Shown here: positions 31,242-42,921 of the stretch, one piece after another
Layout: each line of letters begins with the position of its first letter
Position numbering within the stretch: position 1 is the first letter of the stretch
NCBI GenBank assembly: GCA_019843655.1
Contig: JACDQD010000001.1
Location: 37,251,392 to 37,315,391, forward strand
Length of the DNA: 64,000 nt
Source: Lethocerus indicus
Taxonomy: Eukaryota > Arthropoda > Insecta > Hemiptera > Belostomatidae
Direction: 5' to 3'
Notes under the pieces: model-generated
Seen by the model: only the letters and a program-made list of their open reading frames with translations
The model's database searches: none
Told to the model about the DNA's origin: nothing
Made by a program: the position numbers and the translations under genes

Positions 31242-34200
31242 ACAGCTATTTTCATATTTCGGTGTCCCGACCAGAAATCGTCCGTAAGGGGCAATTCGAG
31301 AAGCGCATATGTTTCTTCGGGTTATAATTAGTAAAGGATGTGTGAAGCAGGGACGGGGGGGGGTGGGAGGTGGAATGGAAAATAATGTCCTGAGACGACA
31401 ATGGATGATAAAGATTAGAAGGCGGAAAGGACTTAAAGGGGCGTAAAAGGATTTGTCGGGGACACGTGGCAACTGTTACCAACCCCGGGTCCCCTCGACC
31501 GTTCCAATTTCCTTCCATATAAATATCAAAGCCACTTTTAGCCGCGAGAATTCTTAGACTAATATTTAAACGCAAAAATTATTCCGCTCAAATAATAATG
31601 TCCGCATAAGTAACGGTTATACGGAGATTAAACGGCCGAATTTTTTTGTTTTTGTGATCGCGTTTTCAGCTGAAATGGGTGAATATTTCTCCAAAATAAT
31701 AACTCATAATGTGGGAAAAATTGGATGTAGGAAGAGGGATGAGAGTGTTGTTTCCCCCGGAATTAATTGTACGGTGACTCAAAGTGGCGGAGTGAGAGAG
31801 ATGAGAGGCGATTCCATGGCTGGAAATGGGACCGGAAGTGGATTAAGGCGGCTCGAGAGTCTCGGTCGAGAGCCGACGAATCCGTACGCAAAATAGCATT
31901 GTTAGAATATACTTTTTTCGGGATCGACAATGAATCGGCGGTATGTTGTTACTCCCCTCGTTAGCGTACCCCTTTGATCGGAACCCGAAGTCAGGGAGTA
32001 GGAGTAATATCCTCATTAGAGCCGCCCCAACGCTCCTGCCTTCATTCACACCCGGTAAACTCGATATTCGACGGCGTCGGAATATCCCAGCCCCCCGCGG
32101 GGCCCCCCAATGGATTTTTTTTTACTTCTACTTACACGCACTCGTTACTCCCCACCCGGCAGGCAAGAAAGTATATTAGGAAGCGGCAAAACTAAATCGG
32201 AGGACCGTGTTGGGAAGCCGCGAGGAAATTCGCGCGTTAACACGTCGCGCAAATTCCTCAAGTCTTTTCCCTAGTAGTTGCCGAAACCGATATGATGTAG
32301 GACCGGATACAATTTTCAGTTGGCAGAGATCGCGATCTCGTATCTGACCGAAATTCGACTGCAGTGTCCCATCGACCTTCTTTTTCCTTTTCTATGCAAA
32401 AATATTTAAATAAAAAAAAACGGTAAAGATTTCGCTTCGTGGCAGCCGGCCAGATCGTTATAACGCATTATAGGTACGTTACTGCGTACGTATGTTCCGG
32501 TTCGTATCCGGGGGCGACTGTACTTCTCGCTTAAGCCGTTCGATTCCCGGTCGTCCGGTCGGCTCGAGGAGCGATAAGTGGAGGGCGCGTTAATAACCGA
32601 TCCGGGATTTAGTAGGTGCGGGGCCTGCGGCGAGTTTAGACGATGACCCATCAATATGTGTCGGGCGTCTCCTAATATCGGACAAAACTGGAGAGACTGT
32701 TTAATAATCGTTGGGGGTCTGCCGGGAGCGATAAAACGCGAAGAGCCGAGGAGGCCAACTGCCGTAAAGGCGTTAATTGAAGTCGGAGGGGACAAAGTGT
32801 TATGAGATATCGGAGAGTGTTGAGATTGGCAATATGCCTGGGACCCTAATCTGTGTGCCCGCCTGGGCTTACCCAAGGCCCTTACATATTGCCCTTCGGC
32901 GCCCATCCGCTTTTATGAACTCGGCCTCCCCGCTCGCCTTCTCCAAAACTCCTTTTATATTTTCTCAAAAAAAAAAATAAATAAAGTCCGCCGCCCCTTT
33001 TCTAACCGGAGAATCGATAATCGTGATAAATCCGATGGGTGGGTTTCTTCGGTTCGGAAACGCGAGTAAGCCCAACGGACTATAGAAAAAGACAGTCGTC
33101 GTTATTTCGCTAAATAAGTCCCGCTTCGAAAATTTAGTTCGAAATTTATTTCTCGGTCAGTCTTATTTCGCGATCGACTAATTGTTATTGGGCTTACTGA
33201 CCTTAGTGTTCGGACCTTCCAATCGAATTCATTCAATCTCCAATCGATACAAAACATGTTTTATCGATATAAACGTATTTGAAAACTAGCGCAGACATTT
33301 TAAACGAACGTATTAATAAAAAGTGCGCCTGAAAATATTATATCGAAATAACATTTCGCGGATCTGAATCCTAGGACGGTAATGTTTCTTGTCGAAAAGA
33401 TTTCTCATTACTATTTTTCCTTAATATTCGAATGTTTGGATCAAAAATTATTATATAATATTCATATATATTATAATAAATATAGGAATATAATAACAAT
33501 ATTATAATAAAAATTTATTATTATTATTAATGACAGAATTTAATGGATACAACGAAAAACGAGTACCAAATTCGCGACGGCATAATCCTTTTTCTTTCCA
33601 GGTTAATACAAATAATTTTTTCGCTTATAAAGATATATTAACGTTGTACCACATTAAAGGTAAAAATAAATACGAACTCGATATTATTTTCAATTTCTTT
33701 TACGCATTTAAATGCCGCGTTTTACCGAACCGCCGATACTCCGTTATTTAGAAAAGTTCTACAGCTTACGCCATTAACATCTCGGGCTTCTTCGAAGTAA
33801 GATGGAGACGTGCAAATCTATAGTTAAAAGACATTGCAGGTAGGCGAGGGGGAGGGGCCCGTTTATGACTAATGGTGAACTCAAAAATACCCACCGCTGA
33901 TGGCTTATTTACATTGTCTGATTGATTATCTACCCGACGGCTCCCGTATTAATCACTGGGGTCCCCGTATATATAGTTCTGGGGCTCTCATTATTCTTTC
34001 TTTCCCGGTCGGTCTGCCCCCTTTTTCCCCTGCTCGGACTCGGCTCGGCCGAAAAAATAAATAAATAAAATTCTAAGGTCGTTAATAGTAATTAAGGACT
34101 GGAGGCCGCTCGCAATATGGCCGCTACTCGAAACGAACTTATTAGTCCCCTTATTTATTCGCGCCTTCCGCTCCGGCCTAGAAAACTGCCGCATTCGAAA

Positions 34201-36262
34201 ACATTTGTAGGATCCCGGCCATTTAATTAATTCCCATTAATTGTAAAATACGAACGAAATATTCGTATAGGTGGTCGAGCGTACGAGTAGTTAAATAGCG
34301 TTACGTACTAATGAAGTCAAGAAAAATTAAACATTAGCGGCGATGATAGCGCTGACGATGCTTCATCGGCAGCCGACAGGCGCATCGATCGTAAACAAAC
34401 GACGACGGACTTTTACTGTTTCTTGAGCGAAAGACGACCGTACGGCACGATTGAAAATGTTAGGATTTCGAACGAACATAAGGTTAATTTCAAAACTAAG
34501 AATTTGAATCATTTACGAATTTATTCTAATCAGGAAGTAGCGTTTAGAAAAATGAAAAGTAAAAATATGTTTTATGTTGTTTATTGACGTAAGACACTTT
34601 TATAAATAAAGGCCGGCTGTAAATAAAATTAAATAAATAAACACTTCACGGGCCGATGACGCTTCATCGCTAATCCGTTAATTGGCTATTCGTTAGTGAT
34701 TTCGGGAACGTGATTCCATGGGGATAAAAATTTAATCAAATATCCGTATGTAAGTATCGAAAAACGGACTTCTAATAAAAATATTAACCCGACCCCGATC
34801 AATTAAAAGTATCGGGGGGAAGGCCAATATTTGACCGGGAGGTCAAACACAGCGTGCAAATGCCTTCGGTTTACCTCCGAATAAAAAAAGGGGAGGTAGC
34901 AAAAAAATTTATTAATTTATCAATATTAAATATATTTCTTCGTACGAGGACGGCCCAACTACGGTCTACGCACCTTTCGGTTGCCGTAGATAGAGAGCGC
35001 TACCGGACGGACTTAAACTTAATAGTAGGCCTCGTTGATGCGTTCAACTGCGTTCAATGAGCGCTTTCAACGAAGTAAGTACGCGAAGTAAGTCGGGTCG
35101 ACGGAAAGAAAACTCTTGTCGCCAATCCCCTCGCTGTCGATATTATAACCGCTTTATTACCACCTCGGTATTACTACATTGGCAATCTCTGTACTCGTAA
35201 AATCTTTAATGTTTAAAGAGAGGTTTGATATTATTATTAAAGTCAACCAGACAACGCCTGCCGCTGCGAGCAGAACGTTTCCAAAACGCGCCTCGACAAT
35301 TCTGCACAAAATGTCAGAGATCGTCCAAACTGTACTCCAACATTTTGCTATATAATGGGGCCGACAATTTGCCGTTTTTACCGTTTTTAGTCCAAATATT
35401 TACTAATTTAGACGATATTATCACCTCGTGTCGAAAGGGAGACAATAAAAGCGCATTTAAATTCAAAACACGTACAAAAAAATATATTCCACTCCAGAAT
35501 TATACACCTTAATCCTATGGTCGGAATCCTACTTACTCCCGACATCCCAAAGATTCTTCGCAGGTACCCGAAAAGAAGGCGACAACACGATTTAAAGCGA
35601 CGTGATACGGGGAAAATAAATAAAATTAAAAAATGGGAGAAAGCCAGCGGGTTCTTTTTCCCTAATATGCTCCATTTATTACTGGCTGATTTTCAATGTC
35701 GCCGATTGTATTTTAGAGTCTTAGAGGAAACAATTGTACTAAAAACACTGTCCTTCGCGAATTAAATAGACAGTAGTGGACAATTCAATGAAAGCCTTAT
35801 CGCCGAGAAACCATTCATATTTTAGAGAAATTATGTCGCTTCATTTTTTCGCCCAATTTCATTTACGTTTGTTAGGCTCCGGATTACCGTTCTTACCCCG
35901 CCCGGAGGCAATTTACCCGCCGAACTCGGCCGGCAATAACCGTATTCTATGTCGTCGCAGATTATATCTGTTGCTTGGGGCGGGGGGTGAGAATTGGAGC
36001 CCTGAGGGGGCACAATTAGCGGTCGCCCCAGAGAGTGACTGGTCTAATCGAGCCCAGGGATAATCCCGGCCCATCACTCCGCTCTAATCTTCCGGAAAGA
36101 TATCCCCACCGTCGTTAGCTCTTCTCCTCCTCCTTCTTCACACTCTCCAACTTAAAATCGATGTAAACGCCTTAAACGATTTTCAATCTCTTCGACGGCC
36201 GACCCCTGTCAGTTTTGATCGTTATGTATATCGTAGCTAGGTTTTATTTTCTTTATATATTT

Positions 36263-36313
<51 letters not shown>

Positions 36314-36507
36314 TTTTCATTTAAATTTTTCATTCTCTTAACTCTGTTTAAGAATAGTTGGCGGAAAAATGGTCCAGAAGAATAAAAAAAATAAAAAAAG
36401 GGCGACTGTGTCTAGTCATAATATTTCCTACCGATTTCGAACAGTACGAACCGATTTTTATGCAATAATAATCTTTTATTTTAATTTCAAGTTACGGCTG
36501 AAATTGT
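31242..36507. other. Non-coding stretch, no gene seen
   Basis: It includes an AT-only-like island at 33420-33530, a G-rich run at about 31355-31370, the TA array at 36269-36311 and two small GATG/CATC hairpins near 34354 and 34665. The 166-codon frame at 32406-32906 (-) matches nothing. Confidence 0.5.
36269..36311. repeat. (TA)n microsatellite
   Basis: Perfect TA array of about 42 bp. Confidence 0.94.
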
Positions 36508-36899
36508 TTAATTATATTTAGCGGCCGCGCAATTTGATAATACGAATTTGACGGAGTACCCTCGCCCCTGCAGTCACTGGGTAGTGAGGAAATCACGCTG
36601 CCGTTGACACTTAGGACGGTGCTCGGGATTTTAAAAGGAAGTTGACGCGAGGAAAGCTGTCGAATCAAAGGATTGCAGCGATGGGATAGTATGGAACGAA
36701 TGGGCTTAAATATCGGAAAGCAAAAGGTTGGCGAATGAACCCGACTTTCAGGTTTTATCGCAACTTTTGTCAGTGACTTTGTGAAAGATTATGGATTGTG
36801 TCCATTGTAATTTGTTAGGAGTTAGAAGGCTCGGTGGATTCAGTACGCTCGGTCGGTTTCAAAATACAGTCGTAAATTATTATTTTGATCGTAAGTAAT
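36508..36899 (+). repeat. Dispersed repeat of unknown class, copy 2 (partner at 6280)
   Basis: A 392-bp block in the same orientation as 6280-6661. It shares both boundaries (TTAATTATATTTAGCG left, CGTAAGTAA right) and the internal landmarks. Divergence is substantial, about a third of positions by eye, so both insertions are old or members of different subfamilies. No protein is preserved between the copies. Confidence 0.8.
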
Positions 36900-38231
36900 A
36901 GTTATGATCTGTGGTCGTAGACTCTATTAAGTACCGAGCGTTGATTAACAGAGTAACCGAGAAACCGGAATTCAGTAGCCGGAGAGTCGCGGGATTAATA
37001 AATAAATCGCTTTCCTTCCGGATCGATCCGACGCTCCTAAATTCCCTCGACTTCGCTATTGGCCGAGCTAGGCAATTCACGATTCGCGAATATTTTCTTT
37101 AAATGAACGCAGCCTATCCTGTTACAATATATAAGTTCGGAAGAAAAATTTGGAAATTTACAATGACAATAACCCGAGAAAATAGTTTACACTCACTCCG
37201 GTCACTCTCACACTCGTTTAAGCAACGCCTGATAGTGGCCCGATCGGAGGTCGATTAATTCACTGTAGGGTTCTTTCGATCGCGTCTATCCTTGATCGAC
37301 TCTAACGCTATTCCGGTCCCTAGAAGGCTAGAGGCCGTGGAATACAATGGAGGGTGAACCCGCAAGAATATGCAAATGGAATGTACCCAAGCCCGGGTAT
37401 TACTAATAAATAGAACTCCCCCCATCACCGGTATCATAAAGAATAATTTATCGCGCCCTCTCCGGGGGCTCCCCTTCCCGATTAGCGGATAATTAAATCG
37501 TTGCCACTCCGAAGCGGCCGCCCGCTCTCTTCTCTGCCGTTTAAATCGGACCGTCATCACTAGCGCCCTTTCCCCAACCGCCGTCCTTCCGGGCCGTCTT
37601 AAATCACTTTTAAATCGCTTTATCAGCCTCGACGGTGGTTCCCTTTACGAAGACAGTGGTCTCGAGACGTCCAGAACCCGGCAGAAAAACAGAATGGAAC
37701 GAATAGAAATAAATCCTTATCGTCTTCGAGCTCGATAGCGATACCAATGAGTTAATCTTATCGAACCGGTATTAGACGTCTCTCCTTCCATTTGATATTA
37801 AACATTTTTAAGTGCATCCTGTTGTTATTATTACGAGTTGTCGAAAGTTGCTCAACTTTGCCCAGAGGTATGAGATGCGTAATTTGATACGGCACCGGAA
37901 ATGTTTAGCCTTAAACGGATATTCGGCCGGTTGTAATTATAATAATAAACATAGTGTACTTTATGGTATGCATCGATTCTTAATAAGTATGTTTAATTAT
38001 TTCTCGGCACCACGGTCCACCCGTTTATATCGTTTTTCATGTCGGTCGCGCCGAAAAACGCCGAATCGTGCTGGGACTCCGTCAGCTGTGTCTAGATGAA
38101 TTGCCCCCATCGCTCTCCGGCAAGTTGCTAGAAAATGTCGGAGTTTATAAGAAGAGTATTACTATAAAAAACACTGCCATTCGCTGCAACAAATTAGTTA
38201 GCAACTTCCTTTAAATAAATTCCTCCCCGCG
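36900..38231. other. Non-coding stretch, no gene seen
   Basis: Spacer between the dispersed repeat and the second hammerhead element. Short open frames on both strands match nothing. Confidence 0.5.
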
Positions 38232-38359
38232 AAGTCCCGCCCTTAGTTTACTGATTTAGGTCCCTCGACTGAATCTACTACGTTTTTTTAAATACGGAAA
38301 ATAAAATAACGTTGCCATTAATAAAATATTCGAGGACTATTCGAGGAAGGGTTTATAGT
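38232..38359 (+). repeat. Left long direct repeat flanking hammerhead element 2
   Basis: About 128 bp beginning AAGTCCCGCCCTTAGTTTAC recurs at 38618-38746 with about ten changes and two single-base indels. The two copies bracket the hammerhead element exactly. Confidence 0.9.
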
Positions 38360-38617
38360 GTAGATTTCGTGTGTTTCTGTCTCCTCTCGCTGGTTTGGTC
38401 TTTTGCTAGACCGGTTTCGGCTGCTCGCCATCTTCAGTAGCGGTGTTAGTCACTTTTGGCACTTTGGATGTTTTTTGGGCATCCTCCCTGCACCGTCACT
38501 GTCACTTGTACTGTGGTGGTTGTCTTTTTGTTGTGTGTGAATATGCGTGTCTTATTATTGTGTTTTGGGGGGTGTTGTTTGTCTTCTTTGTGTTGTGGGG
38601 GGGGGTTAATGAGCTTT
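38360..38617 (-). mobile_element. Short element with hammerhead-like motif, copy 2
   Basis: Inverted relative to copy 1 at 16539-16837, with about 94 percent identity over some 225 bp. It sits between two direct repeats of about 129 bp. The 3' terminus (in ribozyme sense) is the same as in copies 1 and 3. At its other end the C-rich stretch differs from copy 1, then stops at 38617. It has no coding capacity. The long flanks could be an unusually long target-site duplication, or could themselves belong to the element. Confidence 0.7.
38405..38441 (-). ncRNA. Hammerhead-ribozyme-like motif, copy 2
   Basis: All 37 bases are identical to the motif at 16756-16792 although the surrounding element has diverged. 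Stem I GCTA/TAGC, the CTGAAGA and GAAA core strands, stem II GGC/GCC, palindromic ACCGGT and the predicted cleavage C are all kept. Confidence 0.6.
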
Positions 38618-38746
38618 AAGTCCCGTCCTTAGTTTACTGATTTAGTCCCTCGACTGAATCTACTACGTTTGCTTAAATACGGAAAATAAAATTAACGTTG
38701 CCATTAATAAAATATTGGAGAACTGTTCGAGTAAGGGCTTATAATA
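38618..38746 (+). repeat. Right long direct repeat flanking hammerhead element 2
   Basis: Second copy of the repeat at 38232-38359. The sequence after it does not resemble the element, so this is not a simple tandem array. Confidence 0.9.
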
Positions 38747-41700
38747 TATATTATTCTAACCGACATTGTTATGTGGCAGCGATATCCGAGACGGGGATAA
38801 TCTATTAGATATGGCCACGTTTTGCCCGTCGTGATTTCAATTCCTCGCCACGGCTTTGAATTGGGCTTAGTTCGAGTGCGCTTTGAGGGAATGAATTAGG
38901 AGGAATTTTTCCTACCGGTATTGGGCCCTGTTTAAGTTTGGATTAGGGTCGCTGCGGAGGGGTTGGCGTGATCAAATATTAAAACCCGCCATCCGCGTGC
39001 CAATCGATATACGTTGCCTTCGATATCAACCCCTACCACCGCCAATAATAAACTTGGGGTCCGGACACAATTGTCAACAGCCGACATCATATTGAGCACT
39101 GTGTTCCTGCCCTACTCGGCTTCATTTCTTTGCAACTCGCTCATCATCACCACCAAACTGTCTTCCATTTCAATTTTACAACAAAAAATAAGATTTTATT
39201 CACAATCCCCGAATAAGTAACGAACGTCTTTTCAACCGCGATAGTAATCTGAAACTCCTACGCAATTTGATGAACACTTCTTGGGGCATCATGTAAAATC
39301 GTTAATATTGGACATATTAATAACATTATATTTCGAATCGGTTTAACTTTAAATTAAAAATATGTCGATAATTACCTTCGATCCTGTGTCATTTAACACG
39401 AACTCGCTATTTCTTGTTTTGCATTAAACGATATTGTAAAATGAATTATTACTTAAAATAGTAATAAGAGCGAATAATTTATAGTCCGACTTATTCTATT
39501 TTAACGAATAATAATCGATGTTATTAGCCAGAAAGGTATATCACGACTGTACACTGTAGTAATCTATGAAAATAACGTACATTTAATGATGATTTTGATT
39601 ATTATGTAGCCGCGTGCAATTTAATATAAATTAACAAGGAATAAAACTTAAGATGAAACAATTAGAAGCGAAGGAATACAGAATATAGAATAACATCGTT
39701 GTCTAATACCTGATAGATTGTAGTACCGTAGACAACGATAAATTGAAAAAGGAAGTTCATTTACAGAATATAGTTTGCTTAACAATACTAAACTGAGTAT
39801 ATTGCCATAACTTAAAAGAAAATATAAGAGAAGGCGAGGAATATATCCGCGCAATATTAGGAAAACTGGTATTTCGGCCTTCGTCAAGAATCTTAAATTA
39901 AAAACGCGGAGAACTTTATTTGAATACCCGGCATTAATATCCAACGTAGATGTTAAACCTGAGAGGGAGGGAAACGAAACTTGTCGCTAAATATACGTTT
40001 CTTCATGGGCGCCATTTCCCACTGAACAAACGCCTTATTTATTTTAAGAGTGACCTCTAATCGCTATTTACCCCGTGGATAAACGTGTATTCGACAAGAA
40101 TCCACACGAGTGGGTCTCTCTCTACAGTGCGTTAGGTAAAGAAAAAATAGCCCTTTTTGCGAAAGAACGAAAATTTCTACAGAAAATACGATTAAAACAT
40201 AACAACCACTCGAAATACAACAAAAGTATTAATCAATCGTAAGAAAATATTTCAGGGTTTAAATGCCCGTATCCTCACCTATTCCAGATAATAACGAACA
40301 ATTGTTATAAAAGATTAAATTGAGAATCGCGAGATTAAATTAATATTAACAAATATTTCCACTTGCCCTATCGGATAGGCCGTACGACGCAAAAACATTT
40401 TTACTGAGCGTTTCGCTCGAAAAACATGGATTTCTCATATTTTAAAATGAAAGATGGAGAATTACCAAATATTTTAAATACGGTAAAAATTAAAGGATTT
40501 CACAACTTGCTCAATTTTATTAAGGGGACGAATGCGATTAATGGTGTATTTAGATGAAGTTCTAAAAGGGTAAACTGCCCCCTTCACAGTTGTAGCGTTG
40601 GGCGGGTGGGATAACGCGAAGAGAGGGCTTGAATAGTGGCGTTGTCGGGCTTTATCTTGGCGGCCCCGCACTTTGATTATTAAGCTCCCTTTTATCCCGA
40701 AGGTTAGCACATTGTATCGGCCTCGTGCCGACAAACAGTTTATTGATTTCCTGCAAACTACGCCTTATGAAAAGTCGCCGACTTCGTTGTCGCCTCCGAC
40801 GCCCGTTCAACAGTCGTGCCCAAAGCCGAAAACAAATCCTACACGGCGACTTTGGCGAATTTGGAACAAGATGGCGGCCGATAGGAGTTTGTCGGAATGA
40901 GGTTGTTCGTCCCCAACTCGTCCGAGTACGGAAATATAAAGGAAGTGGCTGTATACCGAGGAAAAACTATTCTATCGTCTTATCGTGATCCCGTACCGAA
41001 TCTAATAAAATTAGTTGGCCCTTCTATATTTCCTTTCATGTTCAGTCCCGAGTTTCAGTAAACGGTATTTTTCTATCGTTCGTAGATATTTGCAAAAAGG
41101 AACGTATTATATTTGGTTCGGTAACATTTCTTATTTCATTAGAACAATGTGTTTTTTTTCCTGCGCTACACGTTACAGGCCGGCCGCCAGACATCGGGCG
41201 GCCAACCATTTAAAAAACACAAATTCCTTCATTCTCCGCTTAAATATTTGGTAGATTTGAGGATTATATACACGTATGTGAAAGCAGGAAATAAACGGAA
41301 ATGATATGGGCATGCCCGGATTAAATGTGCGCACCGATTTTCATATACCGTACACAAACGTCCGTTTAATTGATTACGGCTCATAAAGAAGCGACAAGAG
41401 CTAAGCCTGGCTTTATTATTAGAGAGGCTAAAAACAAGGGTCGCCCGTTGTATCGAGTTTATTCTGTTTCGCGCACCGGGTTTATTATACACTGAAGCGC
41501 GAATTTACGCAAATGCCTTTTATACAAACGCGGTTCTAATTAAATATATTATAGCTATGGGTATGAAAATAGCTAGAGAATTGAGATAGGTTACAGGAGT
41601 CGCTCGTTAATCTCCGGGAGGATGTTATGTCTAGGGCGGCTCTTTTTTCAAACCCAACATCCGAATAACTATCATAGACCGAGGATCGGTCCTGCCCCTA

Positions 41701-42736
41701 GATTTATACTGCTTCTTAATTTTGTTTATATATGGACCGCTCTTGCAATTCGCGATTTCAGTCCCACGTTTGTAGTCCGATTAATCGTCAATGAAGCTTA
41801 TGGAATTACACTCCCCGTCCGAGAAAGTCAAGAAGCTATATGTGGTCCTACATTAAAAATTGTGTTAAACATATATGAATTGCCAAAAATTATCTGCAGT
41901 AACGTAAAATCGTGAATCATACAGAATCCCGCGAATCAAATTATAAGGTACCGTAAAGACTGTTTCGTCCCATCTTTTTAAATGTTAAAGGGATGATTAT
42001 AAATTTTATTTTAAAATATTATTAAAAATGTTTATTTCACCGTTACTTTTTTCTCTACCGTTATTTGGTAATTATGATTCTTGAGAAAACGTTTTGTAGC
42101 CGAATCGTATTTTGTCGGAACTTTCAGTTGCAAATTTCATTTAGAAATAATTTTCTTATAAAATGGTTTATTACCACCGGTTATTCGAGGTTTGCTCTTA
42201 TATTATAATTTTTCCGCCTATTTTTACTCCTTAAAACGGTTTTTTTGCCAATGTAACAATATACATTTGTTCTCGCGACTCTGGAGCCCAAAATGTCTGT
42301 ATTTCGTTTATTCCTAGGAAAACAAAAAAATTCCTAATCTGTTTCGGAACCGTTGTTCTAGCGGGCGGTGGGACGGTCAAAGCGTCAGTTTCAATTCCCG
42401 GGGTCCGGGGTAATTCGTTCGGGATATCGTCCCCTCTGTTTGAAAAACCGACTTCAAGCTACAAAGCTTCTCGATTTTACCAACGAACGTAAACGCGTCC
42501 GGTTATTCCCCATGTCGCCGTCCGATTTGTAGCCACCGGAAATATAACTGCGTAAATATTAACCCGTTCGGACGAAGCAACCTGTCTGCACTGTGCAGAG
42601 ATTGATAAATATAACAAGTATTCATCGGAACGGCATCAGGATAGACGATATGACTTTAATCCTCCCTAGTGGTGGTGAGGACTACTCTTACTAGTACGCA
42701 AGGAGAAGGGTCCTCGTGCCCAGCTTCAAGACTCCC
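38747..42736. other. Mostly non-coding stretch
   Basis: Sparse AT-rich DNA. The only item I can name is the tentative endonuclease fragment at 40712-40900. Confidence 0.5.
40712..40900 (+). pseudogene. Possible LINE endonuclease fragment, frameshifted
   Basis: One frame starting at 40712 reads LYRPRADKQFIDFLQTT, recalling the YxPxxxxxxFxxxL segment of LINE apurinic-type endonucleases. In the next frame, 44 codons on, comes ILHGDFGEFGTRW (GDF at 40845-40853), recalling the GDFNxxxG motif, but the catalytic Asn is absent. Order and spacing fit; the match is short and partial. A loosely similar DNA stretch (ACAAGATGG) occurs near 45680. Could be chance. Confidence 0.3.
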
Positions 42737-42921
42737 GCACAAAGTGCCAAGTGCTGCGCGAAACAAGTATATTTAGTCATAATATTCGTGTATAGAAATA
42801 TAGAAAGGCACACGGGCATGCCGGCATCTAACAGCATTTGTATAATGTCTAGGATATTCATTGCGCAGTCCTCGACTTCCCGAGTTAAATCTGTGCCGAG
42901 GAAAACTTTGCACAAAGTGGC
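42737..42921. mobile_element. Possible small insertion with 12-bp flanking repeats
   Basis: GCACAAAGTGCC at 42737-42748 and GCACAAAGTGGC at 42910-42921 bracket 161 bp. The inside (42780-42862) resembles 54828-54906. A minus-strand frame of 74 codons covers the region, but the related copy at 54828 has stops in the matching frame, so I do not call a gene. Confidence 0.35.

Noticed and set aside
32538..32552. B-box-like GTTCGATTCCCGG
   Set aside because: No accompanying tRNA structure or poly-T terminator in place.
34351..34385. CTGACGA followed by GCC-containing hairpin as another hammerhead
   Set aside because: No GAAA core strand in place and no ACCGGT palindrome. Similar GATG/CATC hairpins at 34665 and 13240 point to chance.
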